Shown: in pieces, positions 1 to 10,194 of the stretch
Position numbering within the stretch: the stretch's first letter is position 1
How the letters are laid out: every line of letters starts with the position of its first letter
From: Nephromyces sp. MM_2019
Taxonomy: Eukaryota; Apicomplexa; Aconoidasida; Nephromycida
DNA length: 14,514 nt
Direction: 5' to 3'
NCBI GenBank assembly: GCA_015657535.1
Contig: JADHZB010001779.1
Location: 1-14,514 of the forward strand
Notes under the pieces: model-generated
Seen by the model: only the letters and a program-made list of their open reading frames with translations
What the model was told of the DNA's origin: nothing
The model's database searches: none
Translations under genes and position numbers: made by a program

Positions 1-85
1 CCAACACACACATACCCCCCACACACACACCCCCCCAACACACACATACACACATACACACACATACATACATACACACACATAC
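1..85 (-). other. Intron after exon 6 of the minus-strand gene (partial), CA-rich
   Basis: Downstream of the exon 6 donor (GTATGT, minus strand) the window ends in CA repeat with runs of six or seven C. No further exon is visible. Confidence 0.7.
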
Positions 86-1003
86 CTCTCTTTGTGTGCC
101 ATGGCTATCTGATAGGAGTTCATAGATGTGTGTGGAATTTTCACAGGCTGAACGAAAGCCATACACATCTTGAGCAGTAGCCCAATCACTGTGTGTAGAG
201 AGAAAATCATATACACACATCCAATCAATAAGATTTGGGTTACACATTTTCTTCAATAATTTAATATGTGTGTGTGTGTGTGTATCAACATCCTCCTTAT
301 TTAAGAGGGGGTGTCCACAGATAAGGCTAATTAAGAGGGAGCATTGTGTGTGTGTGTCTTTGGGGTATAATTTGGCCATTTTAACGATACATTTGAGTGT
401 GTGTAAGATGTGTTTACGATTGCAATAAGGCTGTGTGAGAGCATCTACAGTGTGTGTGTGTGTGGCTTGTTTTTGTTTCTGTGTGTGAACCTTATTATCA
501 CGTTTGTGTGTACTTGAATCGGTTGTTTTTGTTTCATTTTCTGTGTGTGTAGCTTGTTGTTGTTTTGTGTGTATATCACTGTGTGTTTTCATAAGAGAGA
601 TTAATAGGGCATTTAGTAGGTAGTGGGGTAGTGTGTGTGGAGAGTCTTGTATACATTGAAAGAGTGATTTAGGGGGAGTATATGTGTGTGTGTGTATATA
701 GTGAGGTGTGTGTTTGTGTGTGTGTGATTGAGTATCTACAGAGTTTGGGTAACGATTTACAGACTCACTCAGAAAGAGTGAAATTAGCCCAAAATGAAAG
801 GAAGATGCACACAATTTGTTATTATAGGGTAATGAGAGGGGAGATGTGTGTGTAGGTGGTAATACTTCAAATTGTTGGAAATGTGTGTAAGGTATGTTTT
901 GAGTTGTAGTGTGTGTTTGGGGGGATAAATTGTTGTATTTTTGGTGGTGTGTAAAAATTGCACGGAGTGCCTCTTTCTGGATAGCCCTCTCCTCTATTGA
1001 TGC
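86..1003 (-). CDS. Exon 6 of the minus-strand helical protein (residues 518-823)
   Basis: This is a 306-codon open frame. The acceptor TTATAG ends at 1004, the first codons are GCA TCA ATA GAG (ASIEERAIQKEALRAIF), and the donor GAG|GTATGT lies at 86/85. A middle region (roughly residues 600-680) is low-complexity, hydrophilic and rich in His/Thr/Gln/Lys, like a disordered linker (DNKVHTQKQKQATHTHT). Folded-looking sequence resumes after it: YCNRKHILHTLKCIVKMAK, then WATAQDVYGFRSACENSTHI. The frame has no ATG near its beginning, so start-based gene finding would miss it. Confidence 0.82.
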
Positions 1004-1459
1004 CTATAATATATATATATATATATGTGTGTGTGTGTATGTGTGTGTATGTATGTGTGTGTGTGTATGTGTGATAGAGTGTGTGAGAGGATTGTGTTTG
1101 ATCCATTGAGCTTATATGTTGATGAGAGAGTAATCACACACACACACAATCTAGGCTTCAAACATATATAAAATCAGTTCAATATATCTACATACATATA
1201 TATACACATATACACACACATACACATATACACACATTAACCTATACACATGTACATACGCACACATTAACCTATACACATGTACATACACACACACACA
1301 CATTAACCTATACACATGTACATACACAAACACACAAACACACACACACATACACACATACACACACACATACACACACACACACACACACATACACACA
1401 CACACACATACACACACACACACACATACACACACACATACATACACACACACACACAC

Positions 1460-1500
<41 letters not shown>

Positions 1501-1513
1501 TACACACATACAT

Positions 1514-1544
<31 letters not shown>

Positions 1545-2700
1545 CCTTTGAAATGAGTGAGTGTGTGTTAAATGTTGAGTTAGCGTCTTGTATGTAATTA
1601 TAAAAAATTGTGTGTGTATTTTGTAGTTCATTAAGTGTGGGGAAACAATATGAAATAGCAAAGAAGGCCCACACACAACTCAAGGTAGTTTGTCGTACAG
1701 TTAATTTTGTGTGTAAAAGGTTTAAAATATTTACACATTTTTGTAATATAGCCTTAAATAGGTCAATGTGTACGTCTAATTGAGTTTGTGATATACACAC
1801 ATCATCTGAAGGTAAACATAATTCACCCAAAAAACAAAATATAGCCTGTAATATTTTGGGGTGTGTGTGTGTATTTTCCAAACGTTTAAGGCAGAGATTA
1901 AGTATGTTTGATTGTATAGAACCATCTTGTTTAACCATGTGGCCTGAAATTTATTAAATATATACACACACACATTATATATACACACACACATTATATA
2001 TACACACACATTATATATACACACACACATTATATACACACACACACATTATATATACACACACACATTATATATACACACACACATTATATACACACAC
2101 ACACATTATATATACACACACACATTATATATACACACACATTATATATACACACACACATTATATACACACACACATATTATATACACACACACACATT
2201 ATATACACACACACACATTATATATACACACACATTATATATACACACACACATTATATATACACACACATTATATATACACACACATTATATATACACA
2301 CACACATTATATATACACACACACATTATATATACACACACACATTATATATACACACACACACATTATATATACACACACACATTATATATACACACAC
2401 ACATTATATATACACACACACATTATATATACACACAGTATATAGGATACACCGTACACATATACACACACAACACACACACACAGATACATAATAAAAA
2501 GTACATAAACACACAAAAATACATAAACACACACACACATAAAACAATACACACAATACCCACAATATACAGATACAATACACACAACAAACAGTACATA
2601 TACAATACACACAACACACAATACACACACAACACACAATATACACAACACACAACACACAATACACACAACACACAACACACAATACACACACAACACA

Positions 2701-2737
<37 letters not shown>

Positions 2738-3841
2738 ACACACAACAAACAATACACACTACACACACACACACAATACACATACAATACATACAACACA
2801 CAATACACACAATACACACACACACAATACACACACACACAATACACACACATACCAATTATACTCCAAATAAAGGTGTGCATTTCTTCACTCGTCTCAT
2901 CTCGAGCGGCCGTCATAAAGTACGAACTTTCACACAAAAAATTTTCAAATTTGTTGTACTTATTAGGTGTGTGTAAAAGTGAATTAAATGCCTATTAAAT
3001 AATTATATAATAAATTGAAGTGTGTGTGTGTGTGTGTGTAGGTGTGTATGATGTGTGTGTGTGTGTGTAGGTGTGTATGATGTGTGTGTGTGTGTGTGTA
3101 GGTGTGTATGATGTGTGTGTGTGTGTGTAGGTGTGTATGATGTGTGTGTGTGTGTGTAGGTGTGTATGATGTGTGTGTGTAGGTGTGTATGATGTGTATG
3201 TGTGTGTGTAGGTGTGTATGATGTGTATGTGTGTGTGTAGGTGTGTATGATGTGTGTGTGTAGGTGTGTATGATGTGTGTGTGTGTGTGTAGGTGTGTAT
3301 GATGTGTGTGTGTAGGTGTGTATGATGTGTATGTATGTGCACGATGTATATGTGTCTGTCGGTGTGTATGATGTGTGTGTGTGTGTGTAGGTGTGTATGT
3401 GTCTTTGTAAATAAATAAATAAAAGTGTATATAATGTGTGTGTGTGTATATATAATGTCTATGTGTGTCTGTGTGTAAGTATTAACCTTTAATCGATAAA
3501 TCTTATCTTGAACTTTAAGGGATGATTGCCCTTTAAGAGATGTGTGTAATGTGTGTAGGGCTTGGTGTGTAAAATCATATAGATGTTTTAAACAGGAATT
3601 ACTAATTAAATGGTAGGCTGTTTGTGTGCCATATGATGTGTCTAACAATGCATTTATAAAATCTTGTGGTACCCTATATAAACATAAAATAATTACACAC
3701 ACGTACACATATATATATATATATACAAGTGTGTAAAGATACATAAAATGCACACACATATAAATATTCATATAACTATATATATATATATATGTATTAC
3801 GTATATACATAAATAGAAATGTATAGAGGTAATAATCACAC

Positions 3842-3877
<36 letters not shown>

Positions 3878-5241
3878 TATAGACACACACATATATATAT
3901 ATATCAATGTGTGTACGTTTGAATGAGGCCTTTAATGTTTACAAGGAAAATGTGTAAACGAATTAATGTTGGCTCAGTTTGCCTCTTAAGTAGGCGTGTG
4001 TAGTGTGTTAATAATGACTGAATATCATCCTTATTGAGTGTGTGTAAAAATGGAGCAAAGGCCTCAAATGTGTGTACAGCTAAATTCTTATCTGGTAAAG
4101 CTTTCTGTGAACAATGGGATGTTTTATTATATAAATATGTGTATATATATATGTGTGTATAGATTGAAATGTGTGTATATATATATGTGTGTATAGATTG
4201 AGATGTGTGTATATATATATGTGTGTATAGATTGAGATGTGTGTATATATATATGTGTGTATAGATTGAGATGTGTGTGTATAGATTGAGATGTGTGTGT
4301 ATAGATTGAGATGTGTGTATATCTTGATGTGTGTGTATAGATTGAGATGTGTGTGTATGTGTTAAGATGTGTGTATAAATTGATGTGTGAGTATAAATTG
4401 ATATGTGTGTATAGATTGATATGTGAGTATATACCATATTGTGTGTAACTGTTTTAAACTATATAATAGAGATGCATTTATGTGTGTATATATTTTTCAA
4501 ATTCACACATGTGAATGTGTGTGTGAATAAAGATGTTTATGTATGTGTGTGTGTGTGTATCAATACCTGTGTATAGATATCAATAAGTGATTTTTGGGCC
4601 ATCTTCAACCACACACATGACTCAAGTGTCTGTTTATCTTGTGTGTGTAAGCTCATACCAAGTGTGTGTAATAATAGAGTAGGCAGTTTGGGGGCTGAAT
4701 TATCCAACTCTTCGGTTACACACTCACAAAACCATTGGTGTTTGGTGTAGAGTGATATAAGTGTTTTTGTTAATTTTGATGTATGTGTGGTGTGTGTATA
4801 AGTGTATGTACACTTAAGTATATCCTTAACCTTTTGTTTATTTGAAGGGGGATTTGCACACAATAAAAACAACAAGAATGGGTGGAGTGTGTGTTCAATT
4901 TGGTGTGTAGTAGATGAGGCAGATAACAGGCAGATGTTGGTGTGTGTAGCATTTGCAAAATGTGTAAATAGTTCTTCATTTTTATCAATTTTAGCCATAT
5001 GTTTTACTATATTTTCTAGTATATACACATAGGGCCTATGTTTATTGAGTGAGGTTGGTTGTGTGCAAATAAGTGAATCAATTAAGTTGTTGTGTATAGG
5101 GTGTGGTTTTGTGTGTGTGAGAATTGATTTACACACATTTGAGAGGTATTCTATTTGTTGTGTGTGTGTGTGTGTGTGTAGCTCAGAGAGCTCATATACA
5201 GGGGGAAACGCCCCAGTACTCATATCATTGGTTGTTGACAT
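86..5241 (-). CDS. Six-exon gene, unidentified alpha-helical (HEAT/ARM-like) protein, 3' partial
   Basis: I do not recognise this gene. Six minus-strand exons (5241-4567, 4104-3917, 3673-3487, 2958-2856, 1943-1546, 1003-86) join with GT..AG borders and compatible phases (0, 2, 0, 1, 0). They give 2469 nt, 823 codons, with no internal stop. The protein is rich in Leu/Ile helical stretches such as YVYILENIVKHMAKIDKNEE (exon 1) and TFEAFAPFLHTLNKDDIQSL (exon 2). That pattern suggests an alpha-solenoid scaffold of the HEAT/ARM kind; this is inference. No catalytic motif, signal peptide or clear membrane segment was seen. Short His-Thr runs from in-frame CA repeats punctuate it, for example residues 22-27. 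Exon 6 ends in a good donor (GTATGT at 85-80), so the gene continues left of the window. The start at 5241 is the first usable ATG, but a pyrimidine tract ending in AG abuts it, so an upstream exon is possible. Confidence 0.8.
1004..1545 (-). repeat. Intron 5 of the minus-strand gene: CA array with a 30-bp subrepeat
   Basis: This is a 542-nt intron. On the plus strand it has (TA)n and TG near the acceptor (1007-1075), then CA-rich sequence at 1135-1525 and (TA)n at 1526-1544. Within it, a 30-bp unit with core CATTAACCTATACACATGTA occurs three times between 1231 and 1327. Confidence 0.85.
1546..1943 (-). CDS. Exon 5 of the minus-strand helical protein (residues 385-517)
   Basis: The acceptor AATTTCAG ends at 1944. 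The exon starts GC CAC ATG GTT (HMVKQDGSIQSNILNLCLKR) and ends ISK before a GTATAT donor at 1545, phase 0. It contains helical, cysteine-bearing stretches such as ILQAIFCFLGELCLPSDDV and a short THTH run from a CA tract at about 1861-1872. Confidence 0.83.
1944..2855 (-). repeat. Intron 4 of the minus-strand gene: ACACATTATATA satellite, then an ACAATACAC array
   Basis: This is a 912-nt intron with two successive arrays. Positions about 1962-2436 hold some two dozen units of 16-20 bp of the form ATTATATATACACACACAC. Positions about 2460-2850 are CA repeat regularly interrupted as ACAATACACACAACAC. The first array is the same satellite family as in MAPK intron 2. Confidence 0.88.
2856..2958 (-). 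CDS. Exon 4 of the minus-strand helical protein (short internal exon, residues 351-384)
   Basis: This 103-nt exon is an island of complex sequence between two repeat arrays. The acceptor AATAAG ends at 2959. The coding part starts YNKFENFLCESSYFMTAARD, followed by ETSEEMHTFIWSIIG. It ends with a lone G before a GTATGT donor at 2855, and that G joins GC of exon 5 to make Gly. The phase agreement on both sides supports it despite its size. Confidence 0.77.
2959..3486 (-). repeat. Intron 3 of the minus-strand gene: TAGGTGTGTATGATG minisatellite
   Basis: This is a 528-nt intron. Plus-strand 3018-3400 is a tandem array of about a dozen copies of TGTGTAGGTGTGTATGATG. Its TG spacer varies, so units run from about 20 to 34 bp. 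The flanks (3405-3486) are degenerate TG/AT sequence. Confidence 0.88.
3487..3673 (-). CDS. Exon 3 of the minus-strand helical protein (residues 288-350)
   Basis: The exon starts after a TATATAG acceptor at 3674 with one base, then GTA CCA CAA GAT (VPQDFINALLDTSYGTQTAY). It ends AAG before a GTTAAT donor at 3486, phase 0. Its 187 nt equal 1 base plus 62 codons. The downstream frame continues into tandem repeat encoding THTHHTHL, which is intron. Confidence 0.8.
3674..3916 (-). other. Intron 2 of the minus-strand gene: AT-rich with TA runs
   Basis: This 243-nt intron is the shortest in the window. It has (TA)n at about 3708-3725, 3778-3793, 3846-3875 and 3890-3904 and no higher-order tandem unit. 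It lies between a GTACAC donor and a TATATAG acceptor. Confidence 0.8.
3917..4104 (-). CDS. Exon 2 of the minus-strand helical protein (residues 226-287 plus two bases)
   Basis: The acceptor is TTGTTCACAG ending at 4105. The exon opens AAA GCT TTA CCA (KALPDKNLAVHTFEAFAPFL) and closes with AC before a GTACAC donor at 3916. The phase-2 end fits the single G that begins exon 3, making ACG (Thr). Sequence upstream of the acceptor in the same frame is repeat-derived (IYTHISIYTH) and is read as intron. Confidence 0.82.
4105..4566 (-). repeat. Intron 1 of the minus-strand gene: TGTATAGATTGAGA minisatellite
   Basis: This is a 462-nt intron. Plus-strand 4137-4432 repeats TGTGTGTATAGATTGAGA about a dozen times. 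Units are 18-24 bp, or about 34 bp when an extra TATATATATA is included. A TG run (4541-4559) lies next to the donor. Confidence 0.87.
4567..5241 (-). CDS. Exon 1 of the minus-strand helical protein (residues 1-225)
   Basis: This exon gives 225 codons, from ATG at 5241-5239 to a CAG|GTATTG donor at 4567/4566 (phase 0). The reading frame runs on into (CA)n past the donor, which is intronic. It has ordinary protein composition: FANATHTNICLLSASSTTHQ, LHPFLLFLLCANPPSNK and TKHQWFCECVTEELDNSAPK are all visible. A second in-frame Met is at residue 7. The sense-strand CA run at about 5158-5179 encodes HTHTHT at residues 22-27. Confidence 0.85.
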
Positions 5242-5275
5242 CTTTGCAGGGTGAGGGAGGGGGAGAAAAAGTGTA
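5242..5275 (-). promoter_or_regulatory. Pyrimidine tract directly before the minus-strand ATG
   Basis: Read on the minus strand, TTTTTCTCCCCCTCCCTCAC followed by CCTGCAAAG leads straight into the ATG at 5241. It could be a 3' splice site (5'UTR intron or an upstream exon), a trans-splice acceptor or a transcription initiator. The sequence does not decide between these. Confidence 0.4.
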
Positions 5276-5287
5276 AGTATGAATGTA

Positions 5288-5318
<31 letters not shown>

Positions 5319-5413
5319 CTGTGTGTGTCTGTGTGTGTGTCTGTGTGTCTGTGTATCTGTGTATGTGTGTGTCTGTGTCTGTGTGTGTGTCTGTGTGTCT
5401 GTGTGTCTGTGTA

Positions 5414-5451
<38 letters not shown>

Positions 5452-5608
5452 GTGTTGTGTGTTGTGTGTGTGTGTGTGTGTTGTGTGTGTGTGTTGTGTG
5501 TGTGTGTGTGTGTGTGTTGTGTGTGTGTGTGTGTGTGTGTGTGTTGTGTGTGTGTGTGCGTGTGTGTGTGTGTGTGTGTGTTGTGTGTGTGTGTGTGTTT
5601 GTATCTAA
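5276..5608 (+). repeat. TG microsatellite, about 330 bp
   Basis: This is nearly uninterrupted (TG)n with TCTG variants in the first half (5318-5420) and TTGTG variants in the second. It lies upstream of the minus-strand gene. Val-Cys reading frames in all three plus frames are artefacts of a stop-free repeat. Confidence 0.93.
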
Positions 5609-6480
5609 ATGTTTATAAGAGGGTGAGTATGTGTGTGTGTAAAGTGTATAAGGTATAGATTTATCTATGAATGTGTGTGTAATGTGAATATAAGGTTAAT
5701 ATGAGTATATTTAGTAGGTAATATGGAGAAACATAAGATATGGGGGGATAAATTGTGTGTTTATATATGTCTGTGTATGTATGTATATGTGGGTGTGTGT
5801 GTGAACGTATTAGTTTGTTTAAATAAGTAAAGTTTAGATGTGTATAATGAAGGAAGGGATATGTGTAAGGTTTGTTCAGATGTGTGAGGAATGTTAAGTA
5901 AGTTGTGATCAACTAAATTGAGTGTGTGTAAGTCTATTCATATATAAATAAGTGTGTGTGTATGTATTATTTTATAATCAAGCTTGGGTGTATATAATTA
6001 ACCAATCACTTATTATCCTAGGTTAAAAATTATGTAGAATGTACATCATATATAGAAAGAGTGTGTGTGTGTGTGTGCAAGTATATATCTGTTGATATAT
6101 ATATATACTATGTAAATAAATGTGGATGCATATATATATATATATATACATATGTGTGTATATATATATGTGCGCGTGTGTGTGTTTAATAAACACTTAT
6201 AAGATATGTCTGTGTGTAATTTGTGTGTGCTTAATGCTCCTAATTATAATTCGTGTGTGTGTGAATAAACTGTGTTGTTTGTATGTAAAGCTGTTTGTGT
6301 TTATGATGGGTGTAGGATGTAGTGTGTGTCATGTGTATAAGGCTATGTGTGTGATATATGTGTGCAAATGTGTAAAATAAGTGTGTGCAAATTAAATTTT
6401 CGAGCACGATATGTATATAATGTGTGCGAGTGTGCGTGTGTGTATGTAATATATATATATCATACACTACACAATACACA
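5609..6480. other. Spacer with no supportable gene: TG-rich then AT/TG
   Basis: This stretch has scattered TGTGTG on a unique AT-rich background, with (TA)n at about 6093-6107 and 6130-6148. About 5970-6055 is the least repetitive part. Short frames on both strands have repeat-like composition (Thr/His/Tyr/Ile or Val/Cys). I see no gene, RNA or terminator. Confidence 0.6.
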
Positions 6481-6990
6481 AATTTATATTTTGTAGTACA
6501 AATCTATAGTTTTAGTGTGTGTGTGAAGCCCAAAGTTTCTAATAAGAAAAAGAGATATAATCATGTTTTATAACCCTTTGTATACACACACACCCAAACG
6601 CATATTCTATTAGCCTTGTATATATATAAAAACAAAATCAAAAATCATATATAAAATTTGGAGAGTTAAAACATATAGATGCGCATAATATATATGTAAA
6701 TCAATACAAGCACACACACAACTACACACACACACCTATTCACACACACACAAATATACATACACAAGTACATACACACAAACACAACTATCCACACATT
6801 CTTACAAACATGGGCAACTATACAGGTACACACAACTATACATACACACACAACCACACTTAGACACTACTATATACACACAAACATACACAACCACACT
6901 CACACACAATACTATAAACACATGCACATTACTATACACATATACACACTAGTGTACAAATATACACACAACTACTATTACACACACATA
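6481..6990. other. Spacer, CA-rich, no gene seen
   Basis: After a short AT-rich part, 6580-6990 is dominated by dispersed CACACA/ACTATACACA motifs. These are too irregular to be a clean tandem array. No coding signal is seen on either strand. Confidence 0.6.
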
Positions 6991-7683
6991 TATATAGATA
7001 TATATTTACAAATAAGGTTAGATTTTAGAATTGAATATAACTAAATTAATAGTTGCTCACTTTTCACTATAAAAAATTTGACAAGACACTTTTTTAATTA
7101 AAATTTAATTATATAAAAAAATATATACACATTATTACATACACATTTTAAAAATATAGTTATCTCATGTGTTACCACACAGCTCATAATTATTTTTACA
7201 TACACATATTATTATACACATTTTTATAGACAAAACAAAATTTATTACAATTTCACACACACACACACACACCTACATATGTTATCATATACTACAGAAA
7301 ATTTGAACAAATGTTATATATTTAATAGGATATTACTTTCTTTTACACACACAGACTATATATCAAAAATTTATATTTATTATTTTTCAAAGAAGTTTTT
7401 TACACACCAATTTTATCTTTTTAATTTAGCATTCACAAAAATTCATTTTTTTGTACACAGTAATTAAAAGTTTTTTATCTAAGGCCTTGTTTACACACAT
7501 CTAAATATATATATTTTACAAACACTTTTTAGTTTTTTTTATACATACAATATTTCAATATATAATTTCTATTTATAACATCTAAATAAGACCTCCACAG
7601 TAATGTGTGTAAAACTTCTATTTTATGATTTCTAAACTGGAGGTCTCTAATTTTACAAAGAAATATTCAACACACTATTCAAG

Positions 7684-7717
<34 letters not shown>

Positions 7718-8160
7718 CTAAATGTATAAATAAAATTATTATCTCAACCTATTATTAAGAAAAATTTATATTTCATAAATTACACACAAAGGTTACACAG
7801 AAAATAAATATGATAAATACCACACACATATAAACAATTATACCGAATAATTTAAACACAAACTAATTACAATAACAAACGATATTATACACAAAACAAC
7901 GATACTAAATAATTTACACATAGTGTAACTACAATAAACATATTATACACCTAATAACTACACTAATAATTTACACACAAAATATTTATACTCAGTTACA
8001 TACATAATAACTACATATACATACACATAAAATAATTATACTAAATTTATTACACACCTTAAAAAATTCTATACTTCAGGTTTATATATTTTAATTCAAT
8101 TTCTTGGCAATACATATTATTTATTACAAATTGTTAGGGCCTTTTTATTTACACACACAC
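6991..8160. other. AT-rich spacer, no gene seen
   Basis: Very AT-rich sequence with few long CA tracts until its end. It includes (TA)n at 7684-7715 and a GC-rich inverted repeat at 7589-7646 (listed separately). A 62-codon plus frame at 7279-7467 is rich in Phe/Tyr/Ile, as random AT-rich DNA would be, and is not called. No tRNA or rRNA pattern was recognised. Confidence 0.6.
7589..7646. other. GC-rich 9-bp inverted repeat (possible hairpin)
   Basis: AGACCTCCA at 7589-7597 is the exact reverse complement of TGGAGGTCT at 7638-7646, separated by 40 bases. It lies in AT-rich sequence where such GC-rich words are rare. It could form an RNA or DNA stem, but no known RNA family was recognised. Confidence 0.45.
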
Positions 8161-8194
8161 ACACGTTGGTGAGTCATATATATTTATATATATT

Positions 8195-8227
<33 letters not shown>

Positions 8228-8620
8228 AATACAGCACTGAATTATATAAAATTTTATTTAGACAATATATAGGATCCAATAATATGTATTAGATTGTGTT
8301 TGATGTGTATAAATATATTTAGAATGTATCTATATGTATCTAGACACTATATATTTGTGTATTAGCTTTGTGTGTGCCTAGGCCTGTATAGAGTATGTGT
8401 GTGTGTATATTCATACATTATTTATGTAGGTTCACCGTTTATGTGTGTGTAGGTTGTGTAAAAATTCAAAGTGTATGAGTTTTATAGGCTCTGTGTGTGT
8501 GTGTGTATAAGTATATATAGGCTATGTATAGGTGTAATTAGGCTGTGTATATATATATATATATTATATGTTAGGGACAATTTAAAATATATTATTAAGG
8601 TGTGTGTAAATATATAAACA
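8161..8620. other. TG-rich spacer block, no gene seen
   Basis: The block begins with a clean TG run (8195-8221) next to a CA run on the other side (8150-8164). It continues with dispersed TGTGTG and a (TA)n at 8546-8563. No reading frame of note. Confidence 0.6.
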
Positions 8621-10190
8621 CACATATCCATTCATAGTAGGAAATAGTTTGAGTCTATAAACAATTAAATATATTAATTGTAATTAGTCTTTTTAAAATC
8701 TCTACACACACACAACTATGGAAATATTTTATTCAAAATACACACACACACTCAAGCAAAACTTATTTAGTATACAGATAACCACACACAGTCCCTTACT
8801 TTTATTCACATACACGAATAACCATATAAATCCACACTCACAAAAAGCCATATATATTTATACACACAAAATGCTATTTATATTTACACACACACACACA
8901 TAAACACACAGTTTGAAACGATATTTTTAATATAGCTTTACAAACATTAATATATTTATTATATAGTTAAGAGATTGATCTTAAAATTATAATGGTTACA
9001 CATCTTCAAACGTTTATAAATAAATACACATAAAAATATTTACACACACACACTCATACACACATATACGATATACAAGTATATACATGAATTTAAAAGC
9101 CTGCACAAGTCACTATCAAACAAATAGACATGTTATATATACACACATATATATATATATATAACATGTTATATGTATACACACATATATATATATATAT
9201 ATATATTTATTAACTGGCATAGATATACATTTACATATTTACACACACACTAATACACAGAAATTGATTTACACCTCTTTGAAATTACACACATTTTTTT
9301 AGTTGTTATGAGTGCTATATATATAACTGTGTTTAGATGTTAGAAGTTTCTGTATATAATATATATATAATGTGTAAAGATTAGATGTGCTATGAATTTA
9401 TAACAGCTAACACAATGTACACACAATTTACATAGTATATATCAAATTTTTACTTTACACGCACACAAAATAGTCCAAATTGTTTAAAATTACCTAAAAA
9501 ATTTGCCTTAATTTAAACACACACACACACACATACACACATGCCAAGACTTGACTATATTTCCACACAAAATCCTACTTGGCTATACAAACACACACTC
9601 ATAAATTATACTATATAAATTTACCAAGACTTACACCCTAAACCAAACTTATATACTAACTAATACACACAAAATACACACACAATTTCACACCCAATTT
9701 CACACACAGAAAATGTTAGTGAACTTTTTTAAGTTTACACATTAGAAATTTTAATTAAAATTGAACCAAAAATTAATATAATATTACATTTACACAATTA
9801 ATTTGTACACATTTATATATATATATTACATACTTGTATATATATAATATAAGCAATTTCAAACACTCATATTATACACATTTATTTGCTAAAGCTTATA
9901 TATATATATTCAAATATATGTGTCACACACATCTTGGCTGTTAAACTAAACTTAAACATCTATTAATACACACACACTACTTAAATATACTTACCAGATA
10001 TACACACATACATACACTATTTAAAATCATCACAAACTACTTAAATTCATCACACACACACACACACTATTTATGTGCCACATATAAGCACGCACACACA
10101 CAGGCTATATACATATAAAGCACCCACCCCTCTTTATTATTATATCTTAATAAACACGCACACATATACTCTACATATTTTGATACATAT
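8621..10190. other. CA-rich and AT-rich spacer, no gene seen
   Basis: Dispersed CACACA tracts of 6-22 bp lie on an AT-rich background. A 61-codon frame at 8718-8903 is rich in Thr/His/Tyr/Ile and looks fortuitous. A palindromic duplication at 9128-9206 is listed separately. No RNA gene was recognised. Confidence 0.6.
9128..9206. repeat. Tandem duplication with AT-rich inverted repeat
   Basis: ACATGTTATATAT at 9128-9140 is mirrored by ATATATAACATGT at 9157-9169, a 13-bp inverted repeat. The unit ACATGTTATAT(A/G)TATACACACA plus (TA)n then recurs immediately from about 9164. The element could extrude a cruciform. It may be only a repeat-slippage product. Confidence 0.7.
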
Positions 10191-10194
10191 TACA

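Noticed and set aside
1..85. CA repeat with C runs at the window edge, considered as a telomere or subtelomere
   Set aside because: There is no regular telomeric hexamer or heptamer. It directly follows a good splice donor and is intronic.
2385..2858. Cys/Val/Tyr minus-strand frames that might be a cysteine-rich protein
   Set aside because: Only the first 103 nt (exon 4, 2958-2856) has complex sequence. The rest is CA/ACAATAC repeat read antisense.
5251..5658. Poly Val-Cys frames on the plus strand
   Set aside because: Stop-free TG microsatellite translated in three frames. No complex sequence is included.
5661..5912. 83-codon minus frame just upstream of the helical-protein gene, considered as an extra 5' exon
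   Set aside because: It is almost free of acidic residues and reads as Tyr/Thr/Leu/His, typical of CA-rich AT-rich DNA. No splice sites joining it to exon 1 could be fixed.
7279..7467. 62-codon plus frame
   Set aside because: Phe/Tyr/Ile-rich random-looking translation of AT-rich spacer, with no motif and no neighbouring exon.
8718..8903. 61-codon plus frame
   Set aside because: Composition follows CA and AT content and it ends in an HTHTHT tract. No recognisable feature.
9986..9997. ATACTTACC, resembling the 5' end of U1 snRNA
   Set aside because: The match stops after nine bases, and the following CA-rich sequence cannot form the U1 stem-loops.
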